Source: an uncultured Collinsella sp.
GTDB taxonomy: Bacteria; Actinomycetota; Coriobacteriia; Coriobacteriales; Coriobacteriaceae
NCBI GenBank assembly: GCA_958433005.1
Contig: CAUAWV010000003.1
Location: 1 to 64,000, forward strand
Direction of reading: 5' to 3'
Length of the DNA: 64,000 nt
This document shows, one piece after another, positions 17,385 to 26,385 of the stretch. Under the pieces are notes generated by a model that was given only the letters and a program-made list of their open reading frames with translations, was not told the origin of the DNA and ran no database searches. Position numbers and translations under genes: made by a program. Each line of letters begins with the position of its first letter. Positions within the stretch are counted from its first letter, which is position 1.

Positions 17385-18179
17385 ATGAATACGTTCATCA
17401 GTGCGGTGCTCGTCGGCCTCGTCGGCGTGTTCTGCATGTGGGACTCCCGCCTGCTCGGTCGTCTTAACTTCGAGCAGCCCCTCGTTGGCTCTACGCTCGT
17501 CGGTCTGCTGCTGGGCGATGTGCCCACCGGCCTTGCCGTCGGTGCCGCCGTCGAACTCGTGTCCATGGGCCTGGTGCAGGTCGGTGCCGCCGTTCCGCCC
17601 GATATGGTCCTGGGCGGCATCGTGGCCGCTGCCTTCGCGTGCCTGACCGATGCTTCCGCCGAGACCGCCATGACGATCGCCATCCCGGTCGCCGTCCTGG
17701 GTCAGCTCCTCGGCATCGTGTTCCGTTCCATCATCGCCGCCCTCACCCATGTGGCAGATAGCGCGATCGATAACGGAAAGTTCAAGACCGCCTACCGTAT
17801 GCACATCTGCGCTGGCTCCGGTCTGTACGCCGTCATGTACTTCCTGCCGATCTTCCTGGCCGTCTTTGTCGGTACCGACCTGGTCCAGGCCATCGTCAAC
17901 ATGGTTCCCGAGTGGCTGTCCACTGGTCTGAACGTTTCGACCAAGATCATGACCGCCTACGGCTTGGCCCTGCTGCTCACCATGATGATCAAGAAGGGTA
18001 TGACCCCGTTCCTGTTCATCGGTTTCCTGCTCGCCGCCTACCTCAACCTGTCCGTCATCGCGGTCGCTCTGATCGGTGTGTGCCTGGCTATCGTCTTCAT
18101 GGGCTTCAAGTTCAACGGTTCCCATGCTGCTGCCGGTGTCGATTCCGACTATGATCCGCTCGAAGACGACGAAGACTAA
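17385..18179 (+). CDS. Mannose-family PTS, EIIC membrane subunit
   Basis: The 264-residue integral membrane protein has EIIC-Man/Sor features: EQPLVGSTLVGLLLGDVPTG and VQVGAAVPPDMVLGGIVAAA. It forms the sugar channel with EIID. The ATG has GAAAGGAGAAG upstream. The C terminus is a short acidic tail (DPLEDDED). It sits between EIIAB and EIID in one operon and would bring in the substrate while EIIB phosphorylates it. Confidence 0.93.
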   Translation: MNTFISAVLVGLVGVFCMWDSRLLGRLNFEQPLVGSTLVGLLLGDVPTGLAVGAAVELVSMGLVQVGAAVPPDMVLGGIVAAAFACLTDASAETAMTIAIPVAVLGQLLGIVFRSIIAALTHVADSAIDNGKFKTAYRMHICAGSGLYAVMYFLPIFLAVFVGTDLVQAIVNMVPEWLSTGLNVSTKIMTAYGLALLLTMMIKKGMTPFLFIGFLLAAYLNLSVIAVALIGVCLAIVFMGFKFNGSHAAAGVDSDYDPLEDDED

Positions 18180-18192
18180 GGAGGAACACACT

Positions 18193-19026
18193 ATGGCAAC
18201 CGCAACCAAGGACGTGTCCCTGAACAAGAAGGTCAGCCAGTTCTTCTGGCGCTCCTGGGCCATCCAGGCCTCTTGGAACTACGAGCGTCAGATGAACATG
18301 GGCTTCCTCTACGGCATGGTCCCCACGCTCGACCGCCTCTACCCCGACGAGTCTGACCCCAAGCAGCTCGCTGCTAAGAAAGAGGCTTACCACCGTCACA
18401 TGGCGTTCTACAACTGCACCCCGCAGACGAGCGCTTTTGTCCTAGGCCTCGCCGCCTCCATGGAGGAGGAGTACGCCAAGGATCCCGAGAACTTCGATCC
18501 CGATTCGATTAACGCGGTCAAGACCTCCCTCATGGGCCCGCTTTCCGGCATCGGTGACTCTTTCTTCCAGGGCACCATCCGCGTTATCGCCTTTGGCCTG
18601 GGCGTTCAGCTGGCTCAGCAGGGCTCCATCATGGGTCCGATCCTGGCCATGCTCATCTCCATCGTGCCCTCCGTGCTGATCACGTGGTTCGCTGCCAAGA
18701 TCGGCTACCAGGGCGGCCACGAGTACCTGAGCAAGCTCCAGGGTGGCGACCTCATGGAGAAGCTCATGTATGTCTGCGGCATCGTGGGTCTTATGTCCGT
18801 GGGCGGCATGATCGCTACGCTGATCGGCGCCACCACCCCGCTGCAGTTCGCTGAGGGCACCGTCGTTATCCAGGACATCCTGGACGGCATGATGCCCCAG
18901 ATGATCTCCCTCGGCCTCACCGGCCTTATGTACTGGCTCATCAAGAAGAACGTCAACACCGGTTGGCTTCTCGTGATCGCCATTGTGGGCGGCATCGCCC
19001 TCTCCGCGGCCGGCATCCTGGCCTAG
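18193..19026 (+). CDS. Mannose-family PTS, EIID membrane subunit
   Basis: The 277-residue subunit has the EIID hallmarks QASWNYERQMNMGFLYGM near the N terminus, SLMGPLSGIGDSFFQGT in the centre and membrane helices toward the C terminus. The start at 18193 follows AAGGAGGAA, which overlaps the end of EIIC; the frame is open from 18076 but that part overlaps the EIIC gene. A G/C-rich hairpin and a palindrome follow before the SIS gene. Confidence 0.93.
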   Translation: MATATKDVSLNKKVSQFFWRSWAIQASWNYERQMNMGFLYGMVPTLDRLYPDESDPKQLAAKKEAYHRHMAFYNCTPQTSAFVLGLAASMEEEYAKDPENFDPDSINAVKTSLMGPLSGIGDSFFQGTIRVIAFGLGVQLAQQGSIMGPILAMLISIVPSVLITWFAAKIGYQGGHEYLSKLQGGDLMEKLMYVCGIVGLMSVGGMIATLIGATTPLQFAEGTVVIQDILDGMMPQMISLGLTGLMYWLIKKNVNTGWLLVIAIVGGIALSAAGILA

Positions 19027-19052
19027 TCGCGACCCAGCGCTTTCCCCCGGGG

Positions 19053-19125
19053 GCCTGCCTGGCATCCCATACCCCAGGCAGGCTTCCATCCCTAATGTGA
19101 CAAAGGGACAGTCCCTTTGTCACAT
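19053..19125 (+). terminator. Two consecutive hairpins between EIID and the SIS gene
   Basis: The first has arms GCCTGCCTGG and CCAGGCAGGC (19053-19062, 19074-19083). The second is a near-perfect palindrome with arms ATGTGACAAAGGGAC and GTCCCTTTGTCACAT (19095-19109, 19111-19125) around one base. Neither has a long T run, so partial read-through into the SIS gene, or transcript processing that sets subunit ratios, is plausible. Confidence 0.6.
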
Positions 19126-19216
19126 CCTCAACGGGCCGGCGACTCGGCTCATATCACGGTAACCCTGCGAGCGTCCGGCAATGTGGCGCCGCAAAAAATC
19201 GAAAGGAATGTGTCAG

Positions 19217-20200
19217 ATGTACGAGATCGACCTTAACCTCCCTAAGCAGATCGTCGCTGACGTCCTGTCCAACCACGAGATTCACAGCGTTGCCTTCGTC
19301 GGCTGCGGCGCTTCCATGTCCGACCTTTACCCCGCCAAGTACTTCCTGGCCAACAACACGGACAAGCTGAACGTTCAGATCTTCACCGCTAACGAGTTCA
19401 ACTACGACACGCCTTCCTGGGTCAACGAGCACACCTTCGTGATCACCTGCTCCCTCGGTGGCTCCACGCCCGAGACCGTCGAGGCCAACAAGACCGCCAA
19501 GAAGCACAACTGCCCGGTCGTCTCCCTCACCAACAAGGCTGGCTCCGCTCTGACCGTCGATGCCGACCACGTCATCGTTCACGGCTTCCACGCCAACTAC
19601 GCTGCCAAGTGCGAGAAGCCCGGCTATGCCATCGCTCTTGCTCTCGAGATCCTTCAGCAGACTGAGGGCTATGACCACTACGAGGACATGATCACCGGCC
19701 TCACCAACGTCTTCGATCTCTGCGAGAACGCCGCTCAGCACTGCAAGAAGCTCGCCAAGAAGTTCGCCGAGGACTTCAAGGACGACAAGATGATCTACTT
19801 CATGGCTTCCGGTGCCTCCGAGAAGATGGCTTATTCTCACGCCGCCTTCCTGTTCACCGAGATGCAGTGGATCGACGCAGCCGCCTACAACACCGGCGAG
19901 TACTTCCACGGCCCGTTCGAGGTTTCCACCGAGGGTAAGCCCTACGTCTTCTTCATGTCCGATGGCGCCACCCGTCCGATGGACGCCCGCGCCCTCACCT
20001 TCCTTGAGCGCATGGGCGCCAAGGTCGCTCTGATCGACTCCAAGGACTACGGCCTGGCTGACGCCGTGCCCGCGAGCGTCGTCACCTACTTCAACCCGCT
20101 GCTGCACCTCGCCGTTATGCGCGAGTACGGCAACCAGATCGCCGAGGCCCGTCAGCACCCGCTGACCATGCGTCGCTACATGTGGAAGCTTTCCTACTAA
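19217..20200 (+). CDS. SIS-domain sugar-amine deglycase, FrlB/GfrE-like (copy B)
   Basis: The 327-residue double-SIS protein starts at the ATG at 19217 with GAAAGGAA upstream. VGCGASMSDLYPAKYF is the first phosphosugar-binding loop and TCSLGGSTPETVEANK the S/T-rich loop. Active-site-like GEYFHGPFEV contains E228 and H231, and the C terminus is MRRYMWKLSY. It would cleave the phosphorylated Amadori product delivered by the PTS just upstream. It probably shares the PTS transcript, attenuated by the hairpins in between. Its sequence is related to but clearly distinct from copy A. Confidence 0.87.
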   Translation: MYEIDLNLPKQIVADVLSNHEIHSVAFVGCGASMSDLYPAKYFLANNTDKLNVQIFTANEFNYDTPSWVNEHTFVITCSLGGSTPETVEANKTAKKHNCPVVSLTNKAGSALTVDADHVIVHGFHANYAAKCEKPGYAIALALEILQQTEGYDHYEDMITGLTNVFDLCENAAQHCKKLAKKFAEDFKDDKMIYFMASGASEKMAYSHAAFLFTEMQWIDAAAYNTGEYFHGPFEVSTEGKPYVFFMSDGATRPMDARALTFLERMGAKVALIDSKDYGLADAVPASVVTYFNPLLHLAVMREYGNQIAEARQHPLTMRRYMWKLSY

Positions 20201-20234
20201 TCACAAGTAAGTAGACCTTACGGGTTGATTGAGA

Positions 20235-20266
20235 GGGGATGGGGTTTGCGCCCCGTCCCCTTTTTT
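20235..20266 (+). terminator. Terminator after SIS copy B
   Basis: Arms GGGGATGGGG (20235-20244) and CCCCGTCCCC (20251-20260), with one G-T wobble pair, enclose a six-base loop and are followed by TTTTTT. It ends the block 1 PTS-SIS unit. Confidence 0.88.
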
Positions 20267-20301
20267 GCTCTGGGGAGGGTGCGTCTGTCGCTCCATAAAA
20301 C

Positions 20302-20346
20302 CCCAGATAAAACCTACCAAAATAAACCTGTCCCTTTTTGGCAGGT
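20302..20346 (+). repeat. About 45-bp repeat upstream of the HAD gene
   Basis: The unit runs from CCAGATAAAACCTACCAAA through AATAAACCTGTCCC to TTTTTGGCAGGT and can pair end to end (ACCTACCA with TGGCAGGT). A matching unit with few changes lies on the minus strand at 30237-30284. Both copies sit just before a start codon in the same orientation as that gene, so a leader-RNA or regulatory role is possible. Confidence 0.65.
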
Positions 20347-20360
20347 GGGAGGAGATGCGT

Positions 20361-20990
20361 ATGATCAAGGCAGTGCTGTTTGACATGGACGGCGTGCTGG
20401 TCGATACCGAGTGGTTCTACAACCGCCGTCGCGTGGCGTTTATGGAAGAGAAGGGGTTCCACTTTGACGAGATCCCCGATCTTTCGGGGTCTAACGAGCC
20501 TGCCATTTGGAAGTCGCTGGTGCCCGACGATATTGAGCTGCGCGAGCGCCTGCGCGTGGAGTACAAGCAAGTCTACAGCCCGGACCACCCCGTTCCGTAT
20601 GCCGAGCTGCTCAACGAGCAGACGGAGCCGGTGATGCGTGAGCTGCGCGAGCGCGGCGTGAAGTGCGCCATCGCGAGCTCGTCCTATCGCGAGTTGATCG
20701 ACGAGCTGGTGGAGATTGCCGGCATCGCCGGCGTGCTGGACTACACCATCAGCGGCCACGAGTGCAGCGCGTTTAAGCCCGACCCCGAGATCTACCTGCG
20801 TGCCATGGAGGCACTGGGGGTGGAGCCTGCCGAGTGCCTGGTTATCGAGGACTCGCCGTTGGGTATCGAGGCCGGCAAGCGCTCCGGCGCCCGAGTCCTG
20901 GCGCTGCGTCCGCACGAGGGCGTCAACCTGGACCAGTCTGCCGCCGACGTTGCCATCGACAATCTGGCCGACATTTTGGCCGCTCTGTAA
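20361..20990 (+). CDS. HAD-family phosphatase (beta-phosphoglucomutase-like)
   Basis: The 209-residue hydrolase has the nucleophile Asp in KAVLFDMDGVLVDTE (D8), the Ser of motif II in CAIASSSYR, Lys near AFKPDPEIYL and the acidic pair in VIEDSPLGIEAGKR. It is of the subgroup with a helical cap between motifs I and II, which includes sugar-phosphate phosphatases and beta-phosphoglucomutases. The ATG at 20361 has GGGAGGAG eight bases upstream; an ATG at 20355 is too close to that site. It follows the SIS gene after a terminator; a role with sugar phosphates from the same pathway is plausible but unproven. Confidence 0.88.
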   Translation: MIKAVLFDMDGVLVDTEWFYNRRRVAFMEEKGFHFDEIPDLSGSNEPAIWKSLVPDDIELRERLRVEYKQVYSPDHPVPYAELLNEQTEPVMRELRERGVKCAIASSSYRELIDELVEIAGIAGVLDYTISGHECSAFKPDPEIYLRAMEALGVEPAECLVIEDSPLGIEAGKRSGARVLALRPHEGVNLDQSAADVAIDNLADILAAL

Positions 20991-21085
20991 CGTCAATTCA
21001 CCGCAAGAAGCACTGGTTCACGCGTCATTTGCGGTGGACTGGCTCAATTTGGTTTCGATTTTGATCCGCTTGACTTCGATTCGGG

Positions 21086-21209
21086 CTAAGTGAGTAGGCT
21101 TTTTGGCGCAGGCCGAGCACAAAGCGTATCTGCCTTAGCAAAACCGCAGGTCGCAGAGGTGGCTATTTTTGGGTGTGCTCGGCAGATCGCAAAAAGTCTA
21201 CTCACTTAG
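21086..21209. repeat. 124-bp palindromic dispersed element, copy 2
   Basis: It has the same layout as the element at 12705-12827: CTAAGTGAGTAGGCTTTTTG at the left, AAAAAGTCTACTCACTTAG at the right, inner CGAGCACA and TGTGCTCG, and AAAACCGCAGGTC in the centre. The two copies agree over most of their length. The gap 20991-21346 otherwise holds a small ACCGCAAG-type hairpin near 21001-21045 and the promoter of the next gene. Confidence 0.85.
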
Positions 21210-21346
21210 ATTTTTGCCCTTTGGTCGTAGGAGTTGCTGGTCCCGTTTTGGTTGTCGAGAGAGGGTGAATTGAGGCGCCCTCTGTCGCTCCATGTTACAA
21301 TCGCCGACATGCCCCACAACTACATCTGCCTTCGAAGGGAGCCTAC

Positions 21347-22354
21347 GTGGCGAACGCCATCGACCAGCTCGCGGACCGCGTGCTCGTGCTCGGCCGCCTC
21401 ACCATCGTCCGCCGCGCCATCACCGCCGTGGCGGTCACAATTTCCGCCGTTCTCCAGACATTCCTGATCCAGGCGTTCATTCAACCCGCCGACCTGCTTC
21501 CGAGCGGCCTCACCGGCGTCGCGGTCCTGCTCGATCGTGTTACCTCGCTGGGCGGCGTTCACATCGACATCTCGCTCGGCATGCTCGCGCTCAACATCCC
21601 CGTGGCGCTCCTGTGCTGGAGCGGCATTAGCAAGCGCTTCGTCATCTTCTCGATGATGCAGGTCATGCTCTCGTCGCTGTTCCTCAACATCTTTCATTTC
21701 GCCCCGTTTTTGGGCGACAAGATCATGCTCATCATTTTTGGCGGAGTGGTCTCGGGTCTGGGCGCTGCCATCGCGCTTAAGTCCGGCGCATCTACCGGCG
21801 GCACCGACTTTATCGCGCTGTGGGTTTCCAACCACACAGGCAAGACCATCTGGGGCGTCATTTTTGGTTTCAACTGCTTTATCCTGGCGATCTTTGGCTT
21901 TATGTTTGGCTGGGACAAGGCGGCATATTCCATCGTGTTCCAGTTTATTTCGACCAAGACCATCGACAGTTTCTATCGTCGCTACGATCGCGTGACGCTG
22001 CAGATCACGACGCGTAAGGCAGACGAGGTCATGACTGCCTACGTAAACCATTTTCAGCACGGCATTAGCTGCGCCGAGGTCGTCGGCGGATACAGCCGTG
22101 AAAAGATGTACTTGCTGCACACCGTTGTCTCGACCTACGAGAGCCAAGACATTATCAAACTGGTGTGTGACGTTGATTCCGGCGCCGTGATCAACGTGTT
22201 CCACACGCTCAACTTTGTGGGCGGCTGGTGGGGCGGTCATGTCGACGAGCCCATGCCCACGGCCGTTCCCGATCCCGACAAGCCCGCACGCATGGCCAGC
22301 AGGCAGGCGCGCCTCAGCGAGCAGGACAGTCTGCAACAGGACGACGGCAAGTAA
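21347..22354 (+). CDS. YitT-family membrane protein
   Basis: The 335-residue protein has five to six membrane segments in the first 190 residues (FLIQAFIQPADLLPSGLTGV and SGASTGGTDFIALWVS are typical) and a cytoplasmic C-terminal DUF2179-type domain (about 220-300; DRVTLQITTRKADEV). YitT proteins are widespread with no settled function. The start is GTG at 21347 with GAAGGGAG upstream. The tail is hydrophilic and Asp/Gln-rich. It appears to be a single-gene unit. Confidence 0.87.
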   Translation: MANAIDQLADRVLVLGRLTIVRRAITAVAVTISAVLQTFLIQAFIQPADLLPSGLTGVAVLLDRVTSLGGVHIDISLGMLALNIPVALLCWSGISKRFVIFSMMQVMLSSLFLNIFHFAPFLGDKIMLIIFGGVVSGLGAAIALKSGASTGGTDFIALWVSNHTGKTIWGVIFGFNCFILAIFGFMFGWDKAAYSIVFQFISTKTIDSFYRRYDRVTLQITTRKADEVMTAYVNHFQHGISCAEVVGGYSREKMYLLHTVVSTYESQDIIKLVCDVDSGAVINVFHTLNFVGGWWGGHVDEPMPTAVPDPDKPARMASRQARLSEQDSLQQDDGK

Positions 22355-22398
22355 GGTTTTGCTGTATGTGGTGTATCGTTTTATCCAACTGAGGTAAC

Positions 22399-22427
22399 AT
22401 ATAAAAAGACGTTATATACGTATTAGT
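22399..22427 (+). promoter_or_regulatory. Candidate autoregulatory operator
   Basis: An A/T-rich stretch with GACGTTATATACGTATTAG lies 30-60 bases before the GntR gene at 22459. It shares the ACGTTATA core with sites upstream of PTS and SIS genes elsewhere in the window. Confidence 0.45.
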
Positions 22428-22458
22428 TATTTTGATATTTCGATAAGAGTGATTAGAT

Positions 22459-23178
22459 ATGCCTGCGCCCAAAAATGCACCGCTTTACCAGCAGATTTAT
22501 GACGAAATCAAGGATGCGATCGAGAAAGGTGTTTATGCACCCAAGGAGCGTATTCCGTCCGAGCTTGAACTAGCCGAGCAGTACGAGGTGAGCCGTATTA
22601 CGGTGCGCCGCGCTGTCGAGGAGCTGTGCTCCGATGGTTACCTGGTTAAGCAGCAGGGCCGCGGCACCTTTGTCTCCACGCCGCACATCAACCGCCAGTT
22701 TCACGCCTCGACGCTGCAGACGTTTACCGCGCTGTGTGCCGGCAACGGCATGAAGGCCGGTGCGCACGTGATCGATCGCCAGATCGTTCCGGCGCGCCAA
22801 AACGAGATGGAGTTCTTTGGCCTGCAGAAGGATGCGCTGCTGCTGCATATCAAGCGCGTGCGTACGGCCGACGGCGAGCCCATCTTTGAGGAGAACATCT
22901 TTGTGCCGTTTGACGCCTACCGTGAGCTGTTGACGGCCGATCTTGAGAACAAGTCGATTTTTGCCGAGGTCGAGCGTGTTGGCGGAACGCCGATTGTCTC
23001 GGTTGGCTACCGTACGGTCGAGGCCGTTCGAGCTAACGCCGAGCAGGCGGCCGAGCTGGGCATTGCTCCGCACGATCCGCTGCTCAACCTGCGTGCCGGC
23101 TTTACCGGTCCCGATGACGAGCCGGTTTTGATGGGTAAGCAGTACTACGTGGGATCGCGCTACGTTATGGTCATGTAA
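22459..23178 (+). CDS. GntR/UTRA transcriptional regulator
   Basis: The 239-residue protein has a winged helix (about residues 8-75; RIPSELELAEQYEVSRITVR and GRGTFVST) and a UTRA domain (about 90-235; VRTADGEPIFEEN). It is closest by eye to the regulator at 25486, with the same layout and shared phrases, so the two are likely paralogs. It lies between the YitT gene and recQ without an obvious adjacent target. The shared operator-like core suggests control of the PTS operon at 16425. The assignment of target is speculative. Confidence 0.9.
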   Translation: MPAPKNAPLYQQIYDEIKDAIEKGVYAPKERIPSELELAEQYEVSRITVRRAVEELCSDGYLVKQQGRGTFVSTPHINRQFHASTLQTFTALCAGNGMKAGAHVIDRQIVPARQNEMEFFGLQKDALLLHIKRVRTADGEPIFEENIFVPFDAYRELLTADLENKSIFAEVERVGGTPIVSVGYRTVEAVRANAEQAAELGIAPHDPLLNLRAGFTGPDDEPVLMGKQYYVGSRYVMVM

Positions 23179-23322
23179 GTTACGCGGTTTTACCAAACCG
23201 CGTAACGGCTCGACGCTGCAAACGCCCCTAAGCGGCAATCTGACGTTCAATCGTCGGTCGCGTACCCAAAGTACGCTTCCCTCCTCTTTCACGTCACCTT
23301 GCTCGCTTAGGGGCGTTTTCGC
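23176..23322. repeat. Palindromic intergenic element (variable-stem family), copy 1
   Basis: The element starts with a GTTACGCGGTTT-AAACCGCGTAAC hairpin just after the GntR stop and continues as a large imperfect palindrome whose arms carry AAACGCCCCTAAGCG and CGCTTAGGGGCGTTTTCGC. Its centre (23247-23291) holds CAATCGTCGGTCGCGTACC and CCCTCCTCTTTCA. A close copy with a different centre is at 56213-56361, and the same centre with a different stem is at 59585-59676. The gap 23179-23500 holds this element and the recQ promoter region. Confidence 0.8.
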
Positions 23323-23500
23323 TGACTTATGCTCAACCAGCGACGTTTGCGTGCTTGTCAAGAGATTAGCCGTTGGGAAAGTGTCCAAAAATCCCACGCT
23401 CGTTCCTTTTGGATTGCGTTGCCCGTGGCCGACAGCCGTGCGGCACCGGTCCGCGTGGCGGCGTATAATCGGCGGCAGATGACTTGGACGTTAGGAAACC

Positions 23501-25483
23501 ATGACCGATAGCATGCAGCAGATGGCGCTCGACACGCTCGGCGCCTATTTTGGCTACACCTCGTTTCGCCCGGGACAGGACCGCATGGTCGATGCGATCC
23601 TTGCCGGTCGCGATGCGCTGGGTGTTATGCCCACGGGTGCCGGCAAGTCCATTTGCTACCAGGTGCCCGCGCTCATGCTGCCCGGCATCACCTTTGTGGT
23701 GAGTCCGCTGCTGTCGCTTATGGAGGACCAGACCCGTGCGTTGCTCGCGGCGGGTGCGCGACCCAGCTATCTCAACTCCAGCCTTACTCCGGCCCAGCAA
23801 AACACCGTGCTCAAGCGGGCGCGCGAGGGCCGCTACCAGCTTATGTACGTGGCGCCCGAGCGCTTGCTCGAGCCGCGTTTTTTGGCCTTTGCGCAGGAGG
23901 CTGCGGGTTCCGCCGGCATTGGCGTGCCGCTCGTGGCCATTGACGAGGCCCACTGCGTAAGCCAATGGGGTCAGGATTTCCGCCCCGCCTATCTGCAGAT
24001 TCGTGAGTTCATCGATTCCCTGCCGCAGCGCCCCATCGTGGCGGCGTTTACCGCCACGGCGACCGAACGCGTGCGTGCGGATATTCAGCAGATGCTCGGC
24101 CTGCAAAACCCTGCGACGGTGGTGACGGGCTTCGATCGCAAGAATCTCTACTTTGGTTGCGAGGAGATGGGCGACAAGGCCAAGACTGCCTGGGTGCGCG
24201 ACTATGTGATCGCGCATTCGAGCGAGAGCGGTATCGTGTATTGCTCGACCCGCAAGACGGTCGATGCGCTGGCGGGCGAGCTTGCCGAGGCGCTGGGCCC
24301 CAGCGGCATTCGCGTTGGCCGCTACCATGCCGGCATGGGCAACGACGCCCGTCGCCAAAGCCAGCGCGCCTTTATCGACGACGATATCCAGGTGATGGTT
24401 GCCACCAACGCCTTTGGCATGGGCATCGACAAGCCCAACGTGCGCTACGTGATCCACAACAACGTGCCCGAGAGCATCGAAGCCTACTACCAGGAGGCGG
24501 GCCGCGCCGGCCGCGATGGCGACCCGGCCAGCTGCTACTTGCTGTGGAACGGCAACGATTTTCGCATGCGCCGCTTTCTGATCGACCGCGGCGATGCTGC
24601 CGATGAGGCGCTCGACGACGAGCAGCGCGCGTGGGCGCTCCAGAATCGATATCGTCTGCTCAGCCAGATGGAGGGCTACTGCAATACCACCGGCTGCCTG
24701 CGCGAATACATGCTGCGCTACTTTGGCGACGAGGCCGCGGCCGAGCATGCTGCCGCGGCTGGTGCGGGCGCCACCGCCACGGATGACGCCGAGGGTTGCG
24801 GCAACTGCAGCAACTGCCTCACACAGTTCGAGGTCGAGGACGTCACCGACATGGCCCGCGCCGCCGTGCAATATGTGGCCACGCGCCCCATGCGCTTTGG
24901 CAAGTCGCTGATCGCCGACGTGCTTCACGGCGGCAACACCGAGCGCATTCGCCAGATGCATCTGGACGAGGATCGCGGCTACGGTGAGCTGTCGAGCGAA
25001 TCGGTCGGGCGCATCAAGGACATCATCGGCCAGCTGTGCGGGCGGGGCTACCTGGCCACCTCGCAGGGCCAGTATCCGGTCGTGGGTCTGGGCCCGCGTG
25101 CCGGCGAGGTCGAGGACGAGACGTTCGCCTTTACCGTTAAGCGTCGCGCGTCCAAGCGCAAGGCCTCGGCCCGTGCCCGCCGTGCGGTGGATTTGCTGCG
25201 CGAGGAGGCCGAGCTGGATCAGCGACCGCGCGTGGGCGACGACGCCGAGCTGTTTGAGCGCCTACGGGCACTCCGCAAGGAGATCTCGACCGAGCTGGAG
25301 ATGGCACCGTACATGGTCTTCTCTGACAAGGCCCTGCGCGGCCTGTGCCGTCTACGTCCTCAGACGCGCGACGAGCTTATCCAGGTCAACGGCATCGGCG
25401 AGAAAAAGGCCGACGCCTTTGGCGAGCAGTTTATGGCGGCGATAGAAGAGTTTGAATCCGAGCATGCACGGGATGGAGCGTAA
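23501..25483 (+). CDS. recQ: ATP-dependent DNA helicase RecQ
   Basis: The 660-residue 3'-5' helicase acts in recombination and fork repair. Walker A is GVMPTGAGKSICYQ (K49), the DEAH box is AIDEAHCVSQWGQDFRPAY (about 148), motif VI is YYQEAGRAGRDG, the zinc-binding Cys set follows (GCLREYMLRYFG, then GCGNCSNCL), then a winged-helix region and a C-terminal HRDC domain (about 580-650; LCRLRPQTRDELIQVNGIGE). Length is typical. It ends three bases before the next GntR gene, so the two are probably cotranscribed. Confidence 0.96.
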   Translation: MTDSMQQMALDTLGAYFGYTSFRPGQDRMVDAILAGRDALGVMPTGAGKSICYQVPALMLPGITFVVSPLLSLMEDQTRALLAAGARPSYLNSSLTPAQQNTVLKRAREGRYQLMYVAPERLLEPRFLAFAQEAAGSAGIGVPLVAIDEAHCVSQWGQDFRPAYLQIREFIDSLPQRPIVAAFTATATERVRADIQQMLGLQNPATVVTGFDRKNLYFGCEEMGDKAKTAWVRDYVIAHSSESGIVYCSTRKTVDALAGELAEALGPSGIRVGRYHAGMGNDARRQSQRAFIDDDIQVMVATNAFGMGIDKPNVRYVIHNNVPESIEAYYQEAGRAGRDGDPASCYLLWNGNDFRMRRFLIDRGDAADEALDDEQRAWALQNRYRLLSQMEGYCNTTGCLREYMLRYFGDEAAAEHAAAAGAGATATDDAEGCGNCSNCLTQFEVEDVTDMARAAVQYVATRPMRFGKSLIADVLHGGNTERIRQMHLDEDRGYGELSSESVGRIKDIIGQLCGRGYLATSQGQYPVVGLGPRAGEVEDETFAFTVKRRASKRKASARARRAVDLLREEAELDQRPRVGDDAELFERLRALRKEISTELEMAPYMVFSDKALRGLCRLRPQTRDELIQVNGIGEKKADAFGEQFMAAIEEFESEHARDGA

Positions 25484-25485
25484 CG

Positions 25486-26241
25486 ATGGCGACCGATAAC
25501 AAGACCGACCGTACTGACGTGCCCGCCGTGCCGCTATACCAGCAGGTCATGGACGACCTAAAGGGCGAGATCGCACGCGGCGTGTACGCGGCCGGCTCGC
25601 GCATTCCTTCCGAGATGGAGCTCGCGAAGTCTTACGGCGTGGGGCGCATCACCGTGCGCCGTGCCATCGAGGAGCTGTCGCGCGCGGGCTACCTCAACCG
25701 CCAGCAGGGGAGGGGCACCTTTGTGTGCGCTCCCAAGCTCAAACGCAAGATTCGCCAGAAGGGCGACGTCCAGAGTTTCACCGAGGGTTGTGCCGCCAAC
25801 GACATGGTGGCCGGAGCGCGCCTGGTGTCGCGCACGGTGGTTGCGGCGACGCGTGAGGACGCGGCATTTTTTGGCGTGGAGCCCGGCTGCGAGCTCATCG
25901 TGGTCGAGCGCGTGCGCACGGCAGATGGCGTGCCCGTCATGCTCGAGAACAACGCCTTTGTGCTTGCCGACCATCCCTACCTGCAGACGTTGGCCGATGA
26001 GGACCTCACCGATAACTCAATCTTTGCGCTCGTTGCCGAGCATTCGGGCCGCGCGCCGCTCAAGTCCGACCCCTGCACCGTGGAGATTGCGCTTGCCGAT
26101 GCTCAGGCGGCCCCGCTGCTGGAGGTGCCGGTCGGCGAGCCGCTCTTCTATATGGAGGCATACTTTACCGATGAGGACGAGCGGCCCCTGCTGCTCGGTC
26201 GTCAAAAGATCGTGGGCTCGCGCTACGTGTTCGACATCTAA
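25486..26241 (+). CDS. GntR/UTRA transcriptional regulator
   Basis: The 251-residue protein has a winged helix (about residues 17-80; SRIPSEMELAKSYGVGRITV and GRGTFVCAP) and a UTRA domain (about 95-245; VRTADGVPVMLENN). It begins just after the recQ stop, so it is probably expressed from the recQ transcript as well as any promoter of its own. The SIS gene at 26386 lies directly downstream in the same orientation with two identical-type operator repeats between them; that gene is the likely target. Confidence 0.9.
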   Translation: MATDNKTDRTDVPAVPLYQQVMDDLKGEIARGVYAAGSRIPSEMELAKSYGVGRITVRRAIEELSRAGYLNRQQGRGTFVCAPKLKRKIRQKGDVQSFTEGCAANDMVAGARLVSRTVVAATREDAAFFGVEPGCELIVVERVRTADGVPVMLENNAFVLADHPYLQTLADEDLTDNSIFALVAEHSGRAPLKSDPCTVEIALADAQAAPLLEVPVGEPLFYMEAYFTDEDERPLLLGRQKIVGSRYVFDI

Positions 26242-26250
26242 CGTCCATAG

Positions 26251-26329
26251 ATAGAACAACATAGAACAAATTTGCCGAGATGACTTCACGGGCGTTATTA
26301 CACGTGTTATAAATAGGACAACATAGAAC
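26251..26329 (+). promoter_or_regulatory. Paired operator repeats before SIS copy C
   Basis: ATAGAACAACATAGAAC (26251-26267) recurs as ATAGGACAACATAGAAC (26313-26329) with one difference and a 62-base start-to-start spacing, about six helical turns. This spacing suits looping or cooperative binding by the adjacent GntR protein. The sequence differs from the TATAACG-type sites, so it marks a separate specificity. Confidence 0.7.
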
Positions 26330-26385
26330 GACCGCAGGTACGAGCTGCCGTCGTTCAAAGCCGCCACACAAGGAGGAGCGTCACC

